A DNA stretch of 64,000 bases from Caulobacter sp. Lineage in GTDB: Bacteria > Pseudomonadota > Alphaproteobacteria > Caulobacterales > Caulobacteraceae. A program made the translations under genes and the position numbers. Shown piece after piece: positions 1 through 7,951 of this stretch. The stretch's first letter is position 1; each line of letters opens with the position of its first letter. Below the pieces are notes generated by a model. That model saw only the letters and a list, made by a program, of their open reading frames with translations. It had not been told where the DNA came from and ran no database searches. The stretch lies in NCBI GenBank assembly GCA_028291055.1, contig JAQGIP010000037.1, forward strand, positions 49,301 through 113,300, in the 5' to 3' direction.

Positions 1-1365
1 GCCCTGGGCGGCGGCGGCCTTGGCGAGGCCGGTTTCCAGCTCGTTCTGGCCGGCGCCGATGAGGACGAGGTCGTGGGCGGGGCCGGCGGTCTGGAGCACG
101 TCGATGGTGTAGTTCGCGGCCATGGTCTCCAGCGGCACGGTGGGGTGGGCGCCCCAGTATTCGGAGCCGAGCAGGCCGCGTTCCTCCGCCGTCCAGACTC
201 CGAAGACGATAGTGCGGTCGGTGCGCGGGGCGGCCTTGTAGGCGCGGGCCACTTCAAGGAGCCCGGCGACGCCGAGGCCGTCGTCGTTGGCGCCGTAGCG
301 GATGACCTTTTCTCCCTTGGGGCCGGGGCTGGGCGCGACGCCGTAGGCGTCCCAGTGGGCGGAATACATCACCGACTCGTTCGGGCGTTTGGCGCCGGGC
401 AGCTTGGCCAGGACGTTTTGGCTGTTCACCAGGCTGTGGGTGACGTGGATGTCGGCGCTGAAGGCGACGCCGGTCAGCTCCACCGGCTTGAAGCCGGGGT
501 CGCGGGCCGAGCGCTTCAGGGTCTCGAAGTCGAGGCCGGCCAGCTTGAACAGGCCCTCGGCCTTTTCGCGAGGCATCCAGGCGGAGAGCGGGGTGCGCTC
601 GGCCATGCTGCCGGGACCGGTGGCGGGGCGGACCACGTCGAAGTCTTCGCCGCCCGGGGCGATGACGGTGGACCAGCCGTAGCCGGCGCCGGGGGTCTCG
701 TGGACGATGATGGCGGCGATGGCGCCGCGCCGGCCGGCTTCCTCGAACTTGTAGGTCCAGCGGCCGTAGTAGGTCATGGCCCGGCCGCCGAACTTGCCGG
801 CGGCGGGTTCGCCCGGTTGGGCTTCGAAGTCGGGGTCGTTGACCAGGAAGACGGCGACCTTGCCGTGCAGGTCCACGCCCTTGAAGTCGTCCCAGCCGCG
901 TTCCGGTGCGTTGACGCCGTAGCCCACGAAGACCATTGGGGCGCCGTCGATCTTCACCGTATCGGTGGGGCGCACGCCCTTGACGTAGATGTCGCGACCC
1001 TGAGCGTAGGGCAGCGCCTTGTCGCCCGTGCCGATGATGATGGTGGGGTTGGGCTGAACCTGGGTGTGGACCAGGGGCACGGTCTGGGTCCAGCCGCCGT
1101 TCTCGCCGGCGGGCTGGAGGCCGAGGGCTTTGAAGCGGGCGATCAGGTAGGCGATGGTCTTGGTCTCGCCGGGCGAGCCGGGGGCGCGGCCCTCGAAGTC
1201 GTCCGAGGCCAGGGTTTTTACCGTGGCGGATAGGCGGGCGGGGTCGATGGGAGCGGAGATGGAGGGCGGGGCCTTCGCCACCGGCCTGGCCGGCTTGGCG
1301 AGGGCGAGGCCGGTGGTCAGGGCGATGGCGAGGGCGGCCAGGGCGGCGATGGATGACTTGCGCAT
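1..1365 (-). CDS. Secreted M28-family zinc aminopeptidase with PA domain (C-terminus cut by window edge)
   Basis: The frame is open from the ATG at 1365 down to base 1, giving 455 codons, and the C-terminal end lies outside the window. The N-terminus MRKSSIAALAALAIALTTG is a signal peptide, so the protein should be exported. A protease-associated (PA) insert lies at about residues 120-270 (MVFVGYGVNAPERGWDDFKG). The M28 catalytic part follows: the zinc-ligand motif HWD at residues 337-339 (SAHWDAYG), then NDDGLGVAG and the AEERGLLGSEYWG segment holding the general-base and metal-binding glutamates. The family removes N-terminal residues from peptides in the periplasm or medium. Codon 1 is chosen because it begins the signal peptide. 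The family is sure; the substrate is unknown. Confidence 0.9.
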   Translation of the reverse strand, partial: MRKSSIAALAALAIALTTGLALAKPARPVAKAPPSISAPIDPARLSATVKTLASDDFEGRAPGSPGETKTIAYLIARFKALGLQPAGENGGWTQTVPLVHTQVQPNPTIIIGTGDKALPYAQGRDIYVKGVRPTDTVKIDGAPMVFVGYGVNAPERGWDDFKGVDLHGKVAVFLVNDPDFEAQPGEPAAGKFGGRAMTYYGRWTYKFEEAGRRGAIAAIIVHETPGAGYGWSTVIAPGGEDFDVVRPATGPGSMAERTPLSAWMPREKAEGLFKLAGLDFETLKRSARDPGFKPVELTGVAFSADIHVTHSLVNSQNVLAKLPGAKRPNESVMYSAHWDAYGVAPSPGPKGEKVIRYGANDDGLGVAGLLEVARAYKAAPRTDRTIVFGVWTAEERGLLGSEYWGAHPTVPLETMAANYTIDVLQTAGPAHDLVLIGAGQNELETGLAKAAAAQG

Positions 1366-1410
1366 GGGGCACGGTCGAGCGGTGGGCGTGGGGTGTCAAG
1401 TATCGCGCAT

Positions 1411-1622
1411 CCTCCCCAGGGTCGCCCAAGCGACCCGGCGGGGGAGGTACGGCGAAGCCGGGGTGGGGCTTACCGAGTCAAAGGGTGGGCGTGTTCTGGC
1501 GCCTGGGTTTTGTGACGGCATCGGTTCCGGCGCCAGAACGCGAATAGTCGCCGAGTCGGTAAGCCCCTCCGGCGCTTCGCGCCACCTCCCCGGCCGGCTC
1601 GCTGCAGGCTCGCCTGGGGAGG
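1411..1622. repeat. Palindromic intergenic repeat family A, copy 1
   Basis: About 212 bp with outer arms CCTCCCCAGG and CCTGGGGAGG and inner arms GGGGCTTACCGAGTC and GACTCGGTAAGCCCC. Related copies lie at 1629-1788 (partial), 32232-32443 and 37205-37416. The whole unit can fold on itself. No credible protein is encoded. It lies between the M28 peptidase start and the COQ10-like stop. Confidence 0.85.
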
Positions 1623-1628
1623 ATGATT

Positions 1629-1788
1629 TGGCGTGTTCTGGCGTCTGGGTTTGTGCCCTCACCGATGCCGGCGCCAGGACGTGGCTAATCGGAGAGTCGG
1701 TAAGCCCCTCCGGCGCTTCAGGCTTCGCGCTGCCCTGCGGGTCGCGCCACCTCTCCCGCCGGCTCGCTGCAGGCTCGCCTGGGGAGGA
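1629..1788. repeat. Palindromic repeat family A, partial tandem copy
   Basis: This repeats the right half of copy 1: the GGCGTGTTCTGGCG segment, then GGTAAGCCCCTCCGGCGCTTC and the terminal GGCTCGCTGCAGGCTCGCCT arm. The left arm is missing. It ends 5 bp before the stop codon of the COQ10-like gene. A similar few-bp spacing to a stop codon is seen for the copy at 32232-32443. Confidence 0.8.
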
Positions 1789-1793
1789 CCGTT

Positions 1794-2240
1794 TTAGCCG
1801 TACAGCACCTTCGCCCTGTCCTCGAAGCTGGTCATCAGTTTGCGTACGGCGGTGTCGAAGTTGGCGGCGAGCATGGCGTCGAGCATGCGGAATTTGAATT
1901 CGAACTCGATTTCGAATTCCACCACCGAGCCGCCGGTGGCGTGGGGGCGGAAGCGCCAGCGGTTTTCGAGTTTGCGGAAGGGGCCTGAGAGCAGCTTCAC
2001 GGCGATGACCATGGCGGGCTTATCGCGGGTGACGCGGGTGGAGAAGCGTTCGCGCAGGAAGGAGAAGCTGACGGTGGCCTCGGCGTCGAGGGTCTCGATC
2101 CCCTCCCCGGCCTGGGCTTGGTTCCAGGTGCGCATGGAGGTGACCCAGGGCAGGAAGTCTGGGTAGCGCTCGACGTCGCCGACCAGCGTCCACAGCTGTT
2201 GCGGCGTGTAGGGGACGATGCGCTGGACGCGGTGGCGCAA
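1794..2240 (-). CDS. COQ10 / RatA-like START-domain protein
   Basis: 148 aa, matching the single-domain SRPBCC family that includes mitochondrial Coq10 and bacterial RatA. MRHRVQRIVPYTPQQLWTLV starts the fold, and the conserved VGDVERYPDFLPWV segment follows. Coq10 proteins bind ubiquinone and help its use in respiration; RatA was named as a ribosome-association toxin in E. coli. In alphaproteobacteria beside lipA the ubiquinone role is usually favoured. The start is TTG at 2240: the upstream in-frame codons run straight into the lipA stop at 2244-2246 and hold no ATG or GTG. The gene therefore begins 3 nt after lipA and is probably translationally coupled to it. Confidence 0.85.
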   Translation of the reverse strand: MRHRVQRIVPYTPQQLWTLVGDVERYPDFLPWVTSMRTWNQAQAGEGIETLDAEATVSFSFLRERFSTRVTRDKPAMVIAVKLLSGPFRKLENRWRFRPHATGGSVVEFEIEFEFKFRMLDAMLAANFDTAVRKLMTSFEDRAKVLYG

Positions 2241-2243
2241 GCT

Positions 2244-3200
2244 TTAGGCCGCGCTCGACAGGGCCGCGCGGGCGGCCTGGAGTTTGGCGAAGTCCTCGCC
2301 CGCGTGGTGGGAAGAGCGGGTCAGCGGGCTGGCGGAGACCATCAGGAAGCCCTTGGCCCGGGCGATCGCCTCATAGGCGGCGAACTCGTCGGGGTGGACG
2401 AAGCGGTCGACGGCGGCGTGTTTGCGGGTGGGCTGGAGGTACTGGCCGATGGTCAGGAAATCGACGCCGGCGGAGCGCATGTCGTCCATCACCTGCATCA
2501 CCTCCTCCTTGGCCTCGCCCAGGCCGACCATCAGGCCGGACTTGGTGAAGCGGGTGGGGTCGCGTTCCTTGACCCGCTCGAGCAGGCGCAGGGAGTTGTA
2601 GTAGCGCGCGCCGGGGCGGATGGTCAGGTAGAGGCGCGGCACGGTTTCCAGGTTGTGGTTGAAGACGTCCGGGGCGCTGTCGATGACGATCTCGGCCGCG
2701 CCGTCCTTGCGCAGGAAGTCGGGGGTCAGGATCTCGATGGTGGTGGCGGGCGCGGCGGCGCGGATGGCCAGGACCACGGCGGCGAAGTGGGCGGCGCCGC
2801 CGTCGGCCAGGTCGTCGCGGTCGACCGAGGTGATGACGACGTGCTTGAGACCCATCTTGGCCACGGCCTCGGCGACGCGGGCGGGCTCGGTGGGGTCCAG
2901 CGGGTCGGGGCGGCCGGTGGCGACGTTGCAGAAGGCGCAGGCCCGGGTGCAGATCTCGCCCATGATCATCATGGTGGCGTGGCCGACGGACCAGCACTCG
3001 CCGATGTTGGGACAGGCCGCCTCTTCGCAGACGGTGGTCAGGCCGTTGGCGCGGACCACGTCGCGGGTTTCGTTGTAGCCGGCCGAGCCGGGCGCGCGCA
3101 CGCGCAGCCACTCCGGCTTGCGCAGCATCGGGGTGTCGGGGCGCGAGGCCTTTTCAGGGTGACGCGGGCGATCTTTCAGGGTGTCGATGACCGTGGCCAT
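2244..3200 (-). CDS. lipA: Lipoyl synthase (radical SAM)
   Basis: 318 aa. Inserts two sulfurs into octanoyl groups on lipoyl domains, making the cofactor needed by the PDH E2 subunit and by the lipoyl-carrying E1 beta encoded nearby. The auxiliary iron-sulfur cluster motif [12 protein letters not shown] and the radical-SAM motif CTRACAFC are both present, and the C-terminal RSSHHAGE matches the family RSSYHAxE motif. The start is placed at the ATG at 3200 ([12 protein letters not shown]). An upstream in-frame extension has no family similarity and overlaps the divergent gene. It is followed directly by the COQ10-like gene. Confidence 0.97.
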   Translation of the reverse strand: MATVIDTLKDRPRHPEKASRPDTPMLRKPEWLRVRAPGSAGYNETRDVVRANGLTTVCEEAACPNIGECWSVGHATMMIMGEICTRACAFCNVATGRPDPLDPTEPARVAEAVAKMGLKHVVITSVDRDDLADGGAAHFAAVVLAIRAAAPATTIEILTPDFLRKDGAAEIVIDSAPDVFNHNLETVPRLYLTIRPGARYYNSLRLLERVKERDPTRFTKSGLMVGLGEAKEEVMQVMDDMRSAGVDFLTIGQYLQPTRKHAAVDRFVHPDEFAAYEAIARAKGFLMVSASPLTRSSHHAGEDFAKLQAARAALSSAA

Positions 3201-3291
3201 GGGGCCTAGATCGGACTTTCGCGCGCGGCATTCAAGCTTTGTGAGGGCAAGCGCTTGCGGGAAATGGCCGCGCGGGCCTTCATGGCGCGGG

Positions 3292-4323
3292 ATGCGTCGT
3301 CTTCTACCGCCTTTGCTGCTGTGTCTGATGCTGTCCGCGTGCGGCGGGCCGGACGCGCGCGCGCCGTTCACCGATAGCCATGCGCCGCCCTCGTTGACCC
3401 CGCGCTTCTTCGCGCCGGAGGGTTGGGGCTGGGGTCTGATCCAGGCCGGTGAAGCCCCGGCCCAGCGCTATGGCGTGGCCTCCCCGCCGGTGACGCCGAC
3501 GGCCCAGGTGCTGATCCTGCCCGGCTATGGGGAATCGGCGGAGGGCTGGTTCGAGACGGCGCAGGACCTGGTGGGCGCGGGCTATACGGTGTGGATCCTG
3601 GACCGGGCGGGCCAGGGCGGGTCGGGACGGTATGCCGGGCCGCGCGACCTGGGCCATGTGGCCAGCTTCGACGACGATGTGGCGGTCACCCGCGCCCTGG
3701 CCGTCAGCTATATCCCGCGCGATCCGCGCCAGCCGCTGATCGTCATCGCCCATGGGGTCGGCGCCCTGGTGGCGCTGGAGGCGGCGGAGGCGGGCATGCC
3801 GCTGGATGGCCTGATCCTGACCGGCGCGGACTTCGCGCCGCCGTCACAGCCGAAGACGCCGTCGTGGACCACGAAGATCGGCCTGACCGCCTTCCGCGCG
3901 CCCGGCGCGGCGTCCTGGAGCGCCCAGGGGCCGGACGCCTTTGGCCTGAAACAGACCCACGATCCCCGGCGCGGCTTCGTGCAGCTGGCCTGGCAGCAGG
4001 CCAATCCGGAGCTGCGCATGGGCGGGCCCAGCGTCGGCTGGCTGGGCGCGGCGACGGGGGCCAGCAATGGGGCGCAGGCGCATCTGGCCGACAGCGGCGC
4101 GCCGACCCTGATGCTGTCGCCGGGCGAGGATGAGCTGTCGCGCACGGCGGCGCGCACGCGGGTGTGCCACGCCCTGCCCCATTGCACGGAACAGCTCTTC
4201 CAGGGCGCGCGGCCGGCGATGCATCTGGAAGCCGACAGCTTCCGCGCCCCGTGGCTGGTGGCGATCCGGGCGTTCGTGGATGAGCGAACCCACGCGCTGA
4301 ACCCCTTGATCCAGCAGCGCTAG
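3292..4323 (+). CDS. Lipoprotein alpha/beta-hydrolase lacking the usual serine nucleophile
   Basis: 343 aa. Begins [19 protein letters not shown], a lipoprotein signal with lipobox LSAC, so it is probably anchored in the membrane facing the periplasm. The fold resembles lysophospholipase/monoacylglycerol lipase (PldB-like): [13 protein letters not shown] oxyanion region, DRAGQGGSG, then the nucleophile elbow. The elbow reads [12 protein letters not shown], so the position normally held by serine in G-x-S-x-G is Gly155. The likely acid (GEDELS) and histidine (His311 in AMHLEADSF) are kept. It may be a non-catalytic member or use another residue. The ATG at 3292 is chosen for its signal peptide; an earlier in-frame ATG at 3181 overlaps lipA. 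Confidence 0.8.
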   Translation: MRRLLPPLLLCLMLSACGGPDARAPFTDSHAPPSLTPRFFAPEGWGWGLIQAGEAPAQRYGVASPPVTPTAQVLILPGYGESAEGWFETAQDLVGAGYTVWILDRAGQGGSGRYAGPRDLGHVASFDDDVAVTRALAVSYIPRDPRQPLIVIAHGVGALVALEAAEAGMPLDGLILTGADFAPPSQPKTPSWTTKIGLTAFRAPGAASWSAQGPDAFGLKQTHDPRRGFVQLAWQQANPELRMGGPSVGWLGAATGASNGAQAHLADSGAPTLMLSPGEDELSRTAARTRVCHALPHCTEQLFQGARPAMHLEADSFRAPWLVAIRAFVDERTHALNPLIQQR

Positions 4324-4413
4324 CGGCTCGCCGCTCACCGACTGTTACAAACCTTTGCAAGCCTGACCGGGGCCGGTAGTGTCCCACCAACAACAGGCAG
4401 GAAACATCCCGGA

Positions 4414-5967
4414 ATGCCGCGTGCTTACGATCCGAAGGCGGCCGACCGCGCCGTCTTCGACGCCCTGATCGACGCCAGCCAGAAATACGGGGCCAAGAAG
4501 CCGATCCTGGAGGACCAGGAGCGCAACCCCCTGAGTTATACCGACCTGATCCGCGCCAGCTTCGCGCTCGGCCGCAAGCTGGCGGCCATGACCTCGGCGG
4601 GCGAGAACGTCGGGGTGCTGCTGCCGTCCAGCGCGGGCGTGGTGGTGACCTTCTTCGGGCTGCATGCGTTCGGGCGCGTGCCGACCATGCTCAACTTCAC
4701 CTCCGGCATCCGCAACCTGAAGGCCGCCTGCAAGCTGGCCAAGGTCAAGCGCGTGCTGACCGCCCACCGGTTCATCGAACAGGGCAAGCTGCACGACATC
4801 ATCGATGCGCTCGAGGGCCAGGCAGAGATCACCTACCTGGAGGACGTGCGCGCCAGGATCGGCCTGGCCGACCAGGTCTATGCGGCGGCGGCGGGCCTGG
4901 CCCCGCGCCAGTTCCGCAAGGCGGCCAAGCCGTCCGATCCGGGCGTGGTGCTGTTCACCTCCGGCAGCTTCGGCGCGCCGCGCGGGGTGGTGCTGAGCCA
5001 GGCCAACCTGTGCGCCAATGTCGAGCAGGTGGCGGCCCACATCGACCTCGACCCCGACTGGGTGATGTTCAACCCCCTGCCCACCTTCCACTGCTTCGGG
5101 CTGACCGGCGGGGTGCTGCTGCCGATCCTGACCGGCATGAAGGCGTTCGAATATCCCTCGCCGCTGCATACCAAACAGATCCCGCCGCTGATCCGCGAGA
5201 CGGGAGCCTCGATCCTGCTGGCCACCGACACCTTCGTGAACCAGTACGCCCGCTCGGCCGAGCCGGGCGACCTGTCGGGGCTGGAGTTCATCGTCTGCGG
5301 CGCGGAGAAGGTGCGCGACGAGACCCACAACCTGATCAACGAACGCTTCGGCGGGGTGCCGGTGCTGGAGGGCTATGGCGCCACCGAGGCGGCGCCCGTC
5401 ATCGCCGTCAACAAGCCGGGCGACAACCGCCGGGGCACGGTGGGCGGGCTGTTGCCGGGCATCGAGACCAAGATCGAGCCGGTGGACGGCATTCCCCTGG
5501 GCGGGCGCTTCTATGTGCGCGGCGCCAATGTGATGTCGGGCTATCTGCGCGAGGACGGCGGGGTCGATGCGCCGGAAGACGGCTGGCACGACACGGGCGA
5601 CGTGGTGACCATGACGCCGGACGGCTGGATCACCATCCAGGGCCGGGTGAAGCGCTTCGCCAAGATCGGCGGCGAGATGGTCTCGCTGACCGCCGCCGAG
5701 GACCTGGCCCAGGCGGTGTGGCCGGACGGGCGCCACGCGGTCATCTCCATGCCCGACCCCAAGAAGGGCGAGCGGCTGGTGCTGGTCACCGACCAGCAGC
5801 ACGCCACGGCCGGCGACATGGTCACCCACGCCAGATCCATCGGCGCGCCGGAACTGGCCGTGCCGAAGAAGATTTTGAAGGTCACGGAGGTGCCCGTCCT
5901 GGGCACCGGCAAGACCGACTACGTCGCCATCCAGCGCATGGCGGAAACGGATGCGCGCGCGACCTAG
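4414..5967 (+). CDS. AMP-forming acyl-CoA/acyl-ACP ligase, Aas-like ligase domain only
   Basis: 517 aa adenylate-forming enzyme that would activate a fatty acid with ATP and pass it to CoA or ACP. It most resembles the ligase half of the bifunctional Aas (2-acylglycerophosphoethanolamine acyltransferase/acyl-ACP synthetase), without the acyltransferase half. Core motifs are visible: P-loop FTSGSFGAPRGVVLS, GYGATEAAP, HDTGD, GRVKRFAKIGGE and the catalytic lysine in GTGKTDY near the C-terminus. The P-loop is unusual in having Phe where Thr or Glu is common and Arg where Lys is usual. AGGAAAC precedes the ATG. A DoxX gene follows 21 bp downstream, suggesting one transcript. Confidence 0.88.
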   Translation: MPRAYDPKAADRAVFDALIDASQKYGAKKPILEDQERNPLSYTDLIRASFALGRKLAAMTSAGENVGVLLPSSAGVVVTFFGLHAFGRVPTMLNFTSGIRNLKAACKLAKVKRVLTAHRFIEQGKLHDIIDALEGQAEITYLEDVRARIGLADQVYAAAAGLAPRQFRKAAKPSDPGVVLFTSGSFGAPRGVVLSQANLCANVEQVAAHIDLDPDWVMFNPLPTFHCFGLTGGVLLPILTGMKAFEYPSPLHTKQIPPLIRETGASILLATDTFVNQYARSAEPGDLSGLEFIVCGAEKVRDETHNLINERFGGVPVLEGYGATEAAPVIAVNKPGDNRRGTVGGLLPGIETKIEPVDGIPLGGRFYVRGANVMSGYLREDGGVDAPEDGWHDTGDVVTMTPDGWITIQGRVKRFAKIGGEMVSLTAAEDLAQAVWPDGRHAVISMPDPKKGERLVLVTDQQHATAGDMVTHARSIGAPELAVPKKILKVTEVPVLGTGKTDYVAIQRMAETDARAT

Positions 5968-5988
5968 CCGGCAAGGAGAGGGACTGGG

Positions 5989-6384
5989 ATGGGCAATCTG
6001 ACTGTCTGGACGCCGCGGGTGTTGAGCCTGCTGCGCATCGCCGCGGCGCTGGCCTTCATGGAACACGGGCTGATGAAGCTGTTCCACTTCCCCGCGCCGC
6101 AGCCGGGCATCACCGGCGCGCTTCCGCCGATCCTGCTGGTCGCGGCGTGGCTGGAACTGGTCGGCGGCGGTCTGCTGACGCTGGGCCTCTTCACCCGGCC
6201 CGTAGCCTTCATCCTGTCGGGCCAGATGGCCGTGGCCTACTTCCTGGCCCACGCGCCCAAAAGCCTCTATCCCGCCCTGAACATGGGCGAGGCGGCCTAT
6301 CTCTACTGCTTCGTCTTCTTCTTCCTGGCCTTCGCCGGCGGCGGCGAGTGGAGCCTGGATGCGCAGGTGCGCAAGCGGCCGTAG
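5989..6384 (+). CDS. DoxX-family inner-membrane protein
   Basis: 131 aa with four predicted membrane segments, typical of DoxX (ALAFMEHGLMKLFHF, ILLVAAWLELVGGGLLTLGL, FILSGQMAVAYFLAH, YLYCFVFFFLAFAGG). Family members are linked to redox homeostasis or thiosulfate:quinone chemistry in some organisms, but the role here is not known. AAGGAG lies a short way upstream of the ATG. It sits 21 bp behind the acyl ligase and is followed by a palindromic element, beyond which lpd converges. Confidence 0.9.
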   Translation: MGNLTVWTPRVLSLLRIAAALAFMEHGLMKLFHFPAPQPGITGALPPILLVAAWLELVGGGLLTLGLFTRPVAFILSGQMAVAYFLAHAPKSLYPALNMGEAAYLYCFVFFFLAFAGGGEWSLDAQVRKRP

Positions 6385-6390
6385 AAACAG

Positions 6391-6531
6391 CCGGGGACAT
6401 GTACGCTCACCGGCTTGGGGGATTTTGGACCGCCGCCGGCCGCGTACGTGTCCCCCGCCCCGCTTCAGGGACACGTACGGTCTGACGCACAGCTCGTATC
6501 GTCCGGCCACGGCGAGCGTACATGTCCCTGG
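6391..6531. repeat. Palindromic repeat family B, copy 1 (four GGGGACAYGTACG boxes)
   Basis: 141 bp with box order GGGGACATGTACGCTC (about 6393-6408), GTACGTGTCCCC (6444-6455), GGGACACGTACGG (6468-6480) and GAGCGTACATGTCCC (6514-6528). Boxes 1 and 4, and boxes 2 and 3, are inverted copies, so the element is a nested palindrome. A second copy is at 48511-48659. Both lie between convergent genes, here DoxX and lpd. Confidence 0.88.
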
Positions 6532-6539
6532 CTGGCGCC

Positions 6540-7940
6540 CTAGATGTGCAGGACGCGGCCGTAGGCGTCGAGGCTGGCCTCGTGCATGGCCTCGCTGAGG
6601 GTCGGGTGGGCGAAGACGGTTTCGAACAGGTCCTCTTCGGTGGCCTCGAGCGTCATGGCGATGGCGAAGCCCTGGATCATTTCCGTGACTTCCGCGCCGA
6701 TCATGTGGGCGCCGATCAGGGCGCCGGTCTTGGCGTCGAACACCGTTTTCACGAAGCCCTCGGTCTCGCCCGCCGCGATGGCCTTGCCGTTGACGCGGAA
6801 GGGGAAGCGGCCGGCCTTGACCTCGATGCCCGCCGCCTTGGCCGCCGCTTCGGTCAGGCCCACCGAGGCCACCTGGGGGTTGGCGTAGGTGCAGCCGGGG
6901 ATGGGCGCGGTGAGGCCCGAGTCCTTGAGCCCGGCGATATGTTCGATGCAGTGGACGCCTTCGTGGCTGGCCTTGTGGGCGAGCCAGGGCGGGCCGGCGA
7001 CGTCGCCGATGGCGTAGAGGCCGGGTACGTTGGTGACGCCGTGCCTGTCGATGACGACGTGGCCGCGGTCGATCTTCAGGCCGAGCGCTTCCAGGCCCAT
7101 GTCCTCGACATTGCCGTCGATGCCGACAGCGACGATGGCCACCTCGGCCTCCAGCGTCTCGGCCTTGCCCTTGGCCTCCAGGGCCACCGACACGCCGGTC
7201 TTGGACTTGGACAGCTTGGAGACCTTGGCGGCGACGCGGAACTTCAGGCCGCGCTTCTCGAAGGCCTTCTGGGCGGCCTTGGAGACCTCCTCGTCCTCGA
7301 CGGGGAGGATGCGATCCAGGGCCTCGATCACGGTAACTTCGGCTCCCAAGGCCCGGTAGAAGCTGGCGAATTCGATACCGATGGCGCCGGAGCCGATGAC
7401 GATCATGCTCTTGGGCGCGGTCTTGGGAACCATGGCCTCGCGGTAGGTCCAGATGCGCTCGCCGTCCGGGACCAGGCCCACGGCGGGGATGGTGCGGGCG
7501 CGCGCGCCGGTGGCCAGGATGACGTGCTTGGCGGTTAGCGTGCGCGAGCCGCCGGCCTTCAGGGCCACGACGACCTTGGGCGCGGGCGCAGCCTTCTCCA
7601 GCTTGGCCGAGCCTTCGATCACCTCGATCTTGTGCTTCTTCATCAGGAAGGCGACGCCGCTGGACAGCTGCTTGGCCACGCCGCGCGAACGCTCGATCAC
7701 CTTGGTGAAGTCGTAGGACCGGCCGGTGATGGCCAGGCCATAGTCGGACAGGTGGTCCAGCTGCTCATAGAGCTCGCCGGACTTCAGCAGGGCCTTGGTC
7801 GGGATACAGCCCCAATTGAGGCAGACCCCGCCGAGGTTTTCCCGCTCGATGATGGCGGTCTTCAGGCCCAGCTGGCTGGCGCGGATGGCGGTCACATAGC
7901 CGCCGGGGCCGGCGCCGATGACGATGACGTCGAAATCCAT
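6540..7940 (-). CDS. lpdA: Dihydrolipoyl dehydrogenase (E3)
   Basis: 466 aa flavoprotein that reoxidises dihydrolipoyl groups of the PDH complex using NAD+. The FAD-binding GAGPGGYVTAIRASQLG is at residues 9-25 and the redox-active disulfide pair is Cys40/Cys45 in GGVCLNWGCIPTKA. An NAD-binding GSGAIGIEFASFYRALGAEV segment is near residue 180. The C-terminal HPTLSEAMHEASL carries the active-site His and Glu. It is the last gene of the pdhA-pdhB-GFA-GFA-pdhC-lpd run and starts 11 bp after pdhC, so it is almost certainly the PDH E3 rather than a stand-alone reductase. Confidence 0.97.
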   Translation of the reverse strand: MDFDVIVIGAGPGGYVTAIRASQLGLKTAIIERENLGGVCLNWGCIPTKALLKSGELYEQLDHLSDYGLAITGRSYDFTKVIERSRGVAKQLSSGVAFLMKKHKIEVIEGSAKLEKAAPAPKVVVALKAGGSRTLTAKHVILATGARARTIPAVGLVPDGERIWTYREAMVPKTAPKSMIVIGSGAIGIEFASFYRALGAEVTVIEALDRILPVEDEEVSKAAQKAFEKRGLKFRVAAKVSKLSKSKTGVSVALEAKGKAETLEAEVAIVAVGIDGNVEDMGLEALGLKIDRGHVVIDRHGVTNVPGLYAIGDVAGPPWLAHKASHEGVHCIEHIAGLKDSGLTAPIPGCTYANPQVASVGLTEAAAKAAGIEVKAGRFPFRVNGKAIAAGETEGFVKTVFDAKTGALIGAHMIGAEVTEMIQGFAIAMTLEATEEDLFETVFAHPTLSEAMHEASLDAYGRVLHI

Positions 7941-7951
7941 CTCTCAGGTCC

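Noticed and set aside
73..1233. Long open frame on the plus strand opposite the M28 peptidase
   Set aside because: Antisense to a clear peptidase with signal peptide and zinc motifs; composition is Gly/Val/Asp-rich as expected for a shadow frame in GC-rich DNA.
1396..1662. 88-codon minus-strand frame in the first palindromic repeat
   Set aside because: Composed entirely of repeat sequence; the same frame is not kept in the other copies.
4345..6510. 721-codon minus-strand frame across the acyl ligase and DoxX genes
   Set aside because: Antisense to two recognisable genes; Arg/Gly/His-rich with no domain.
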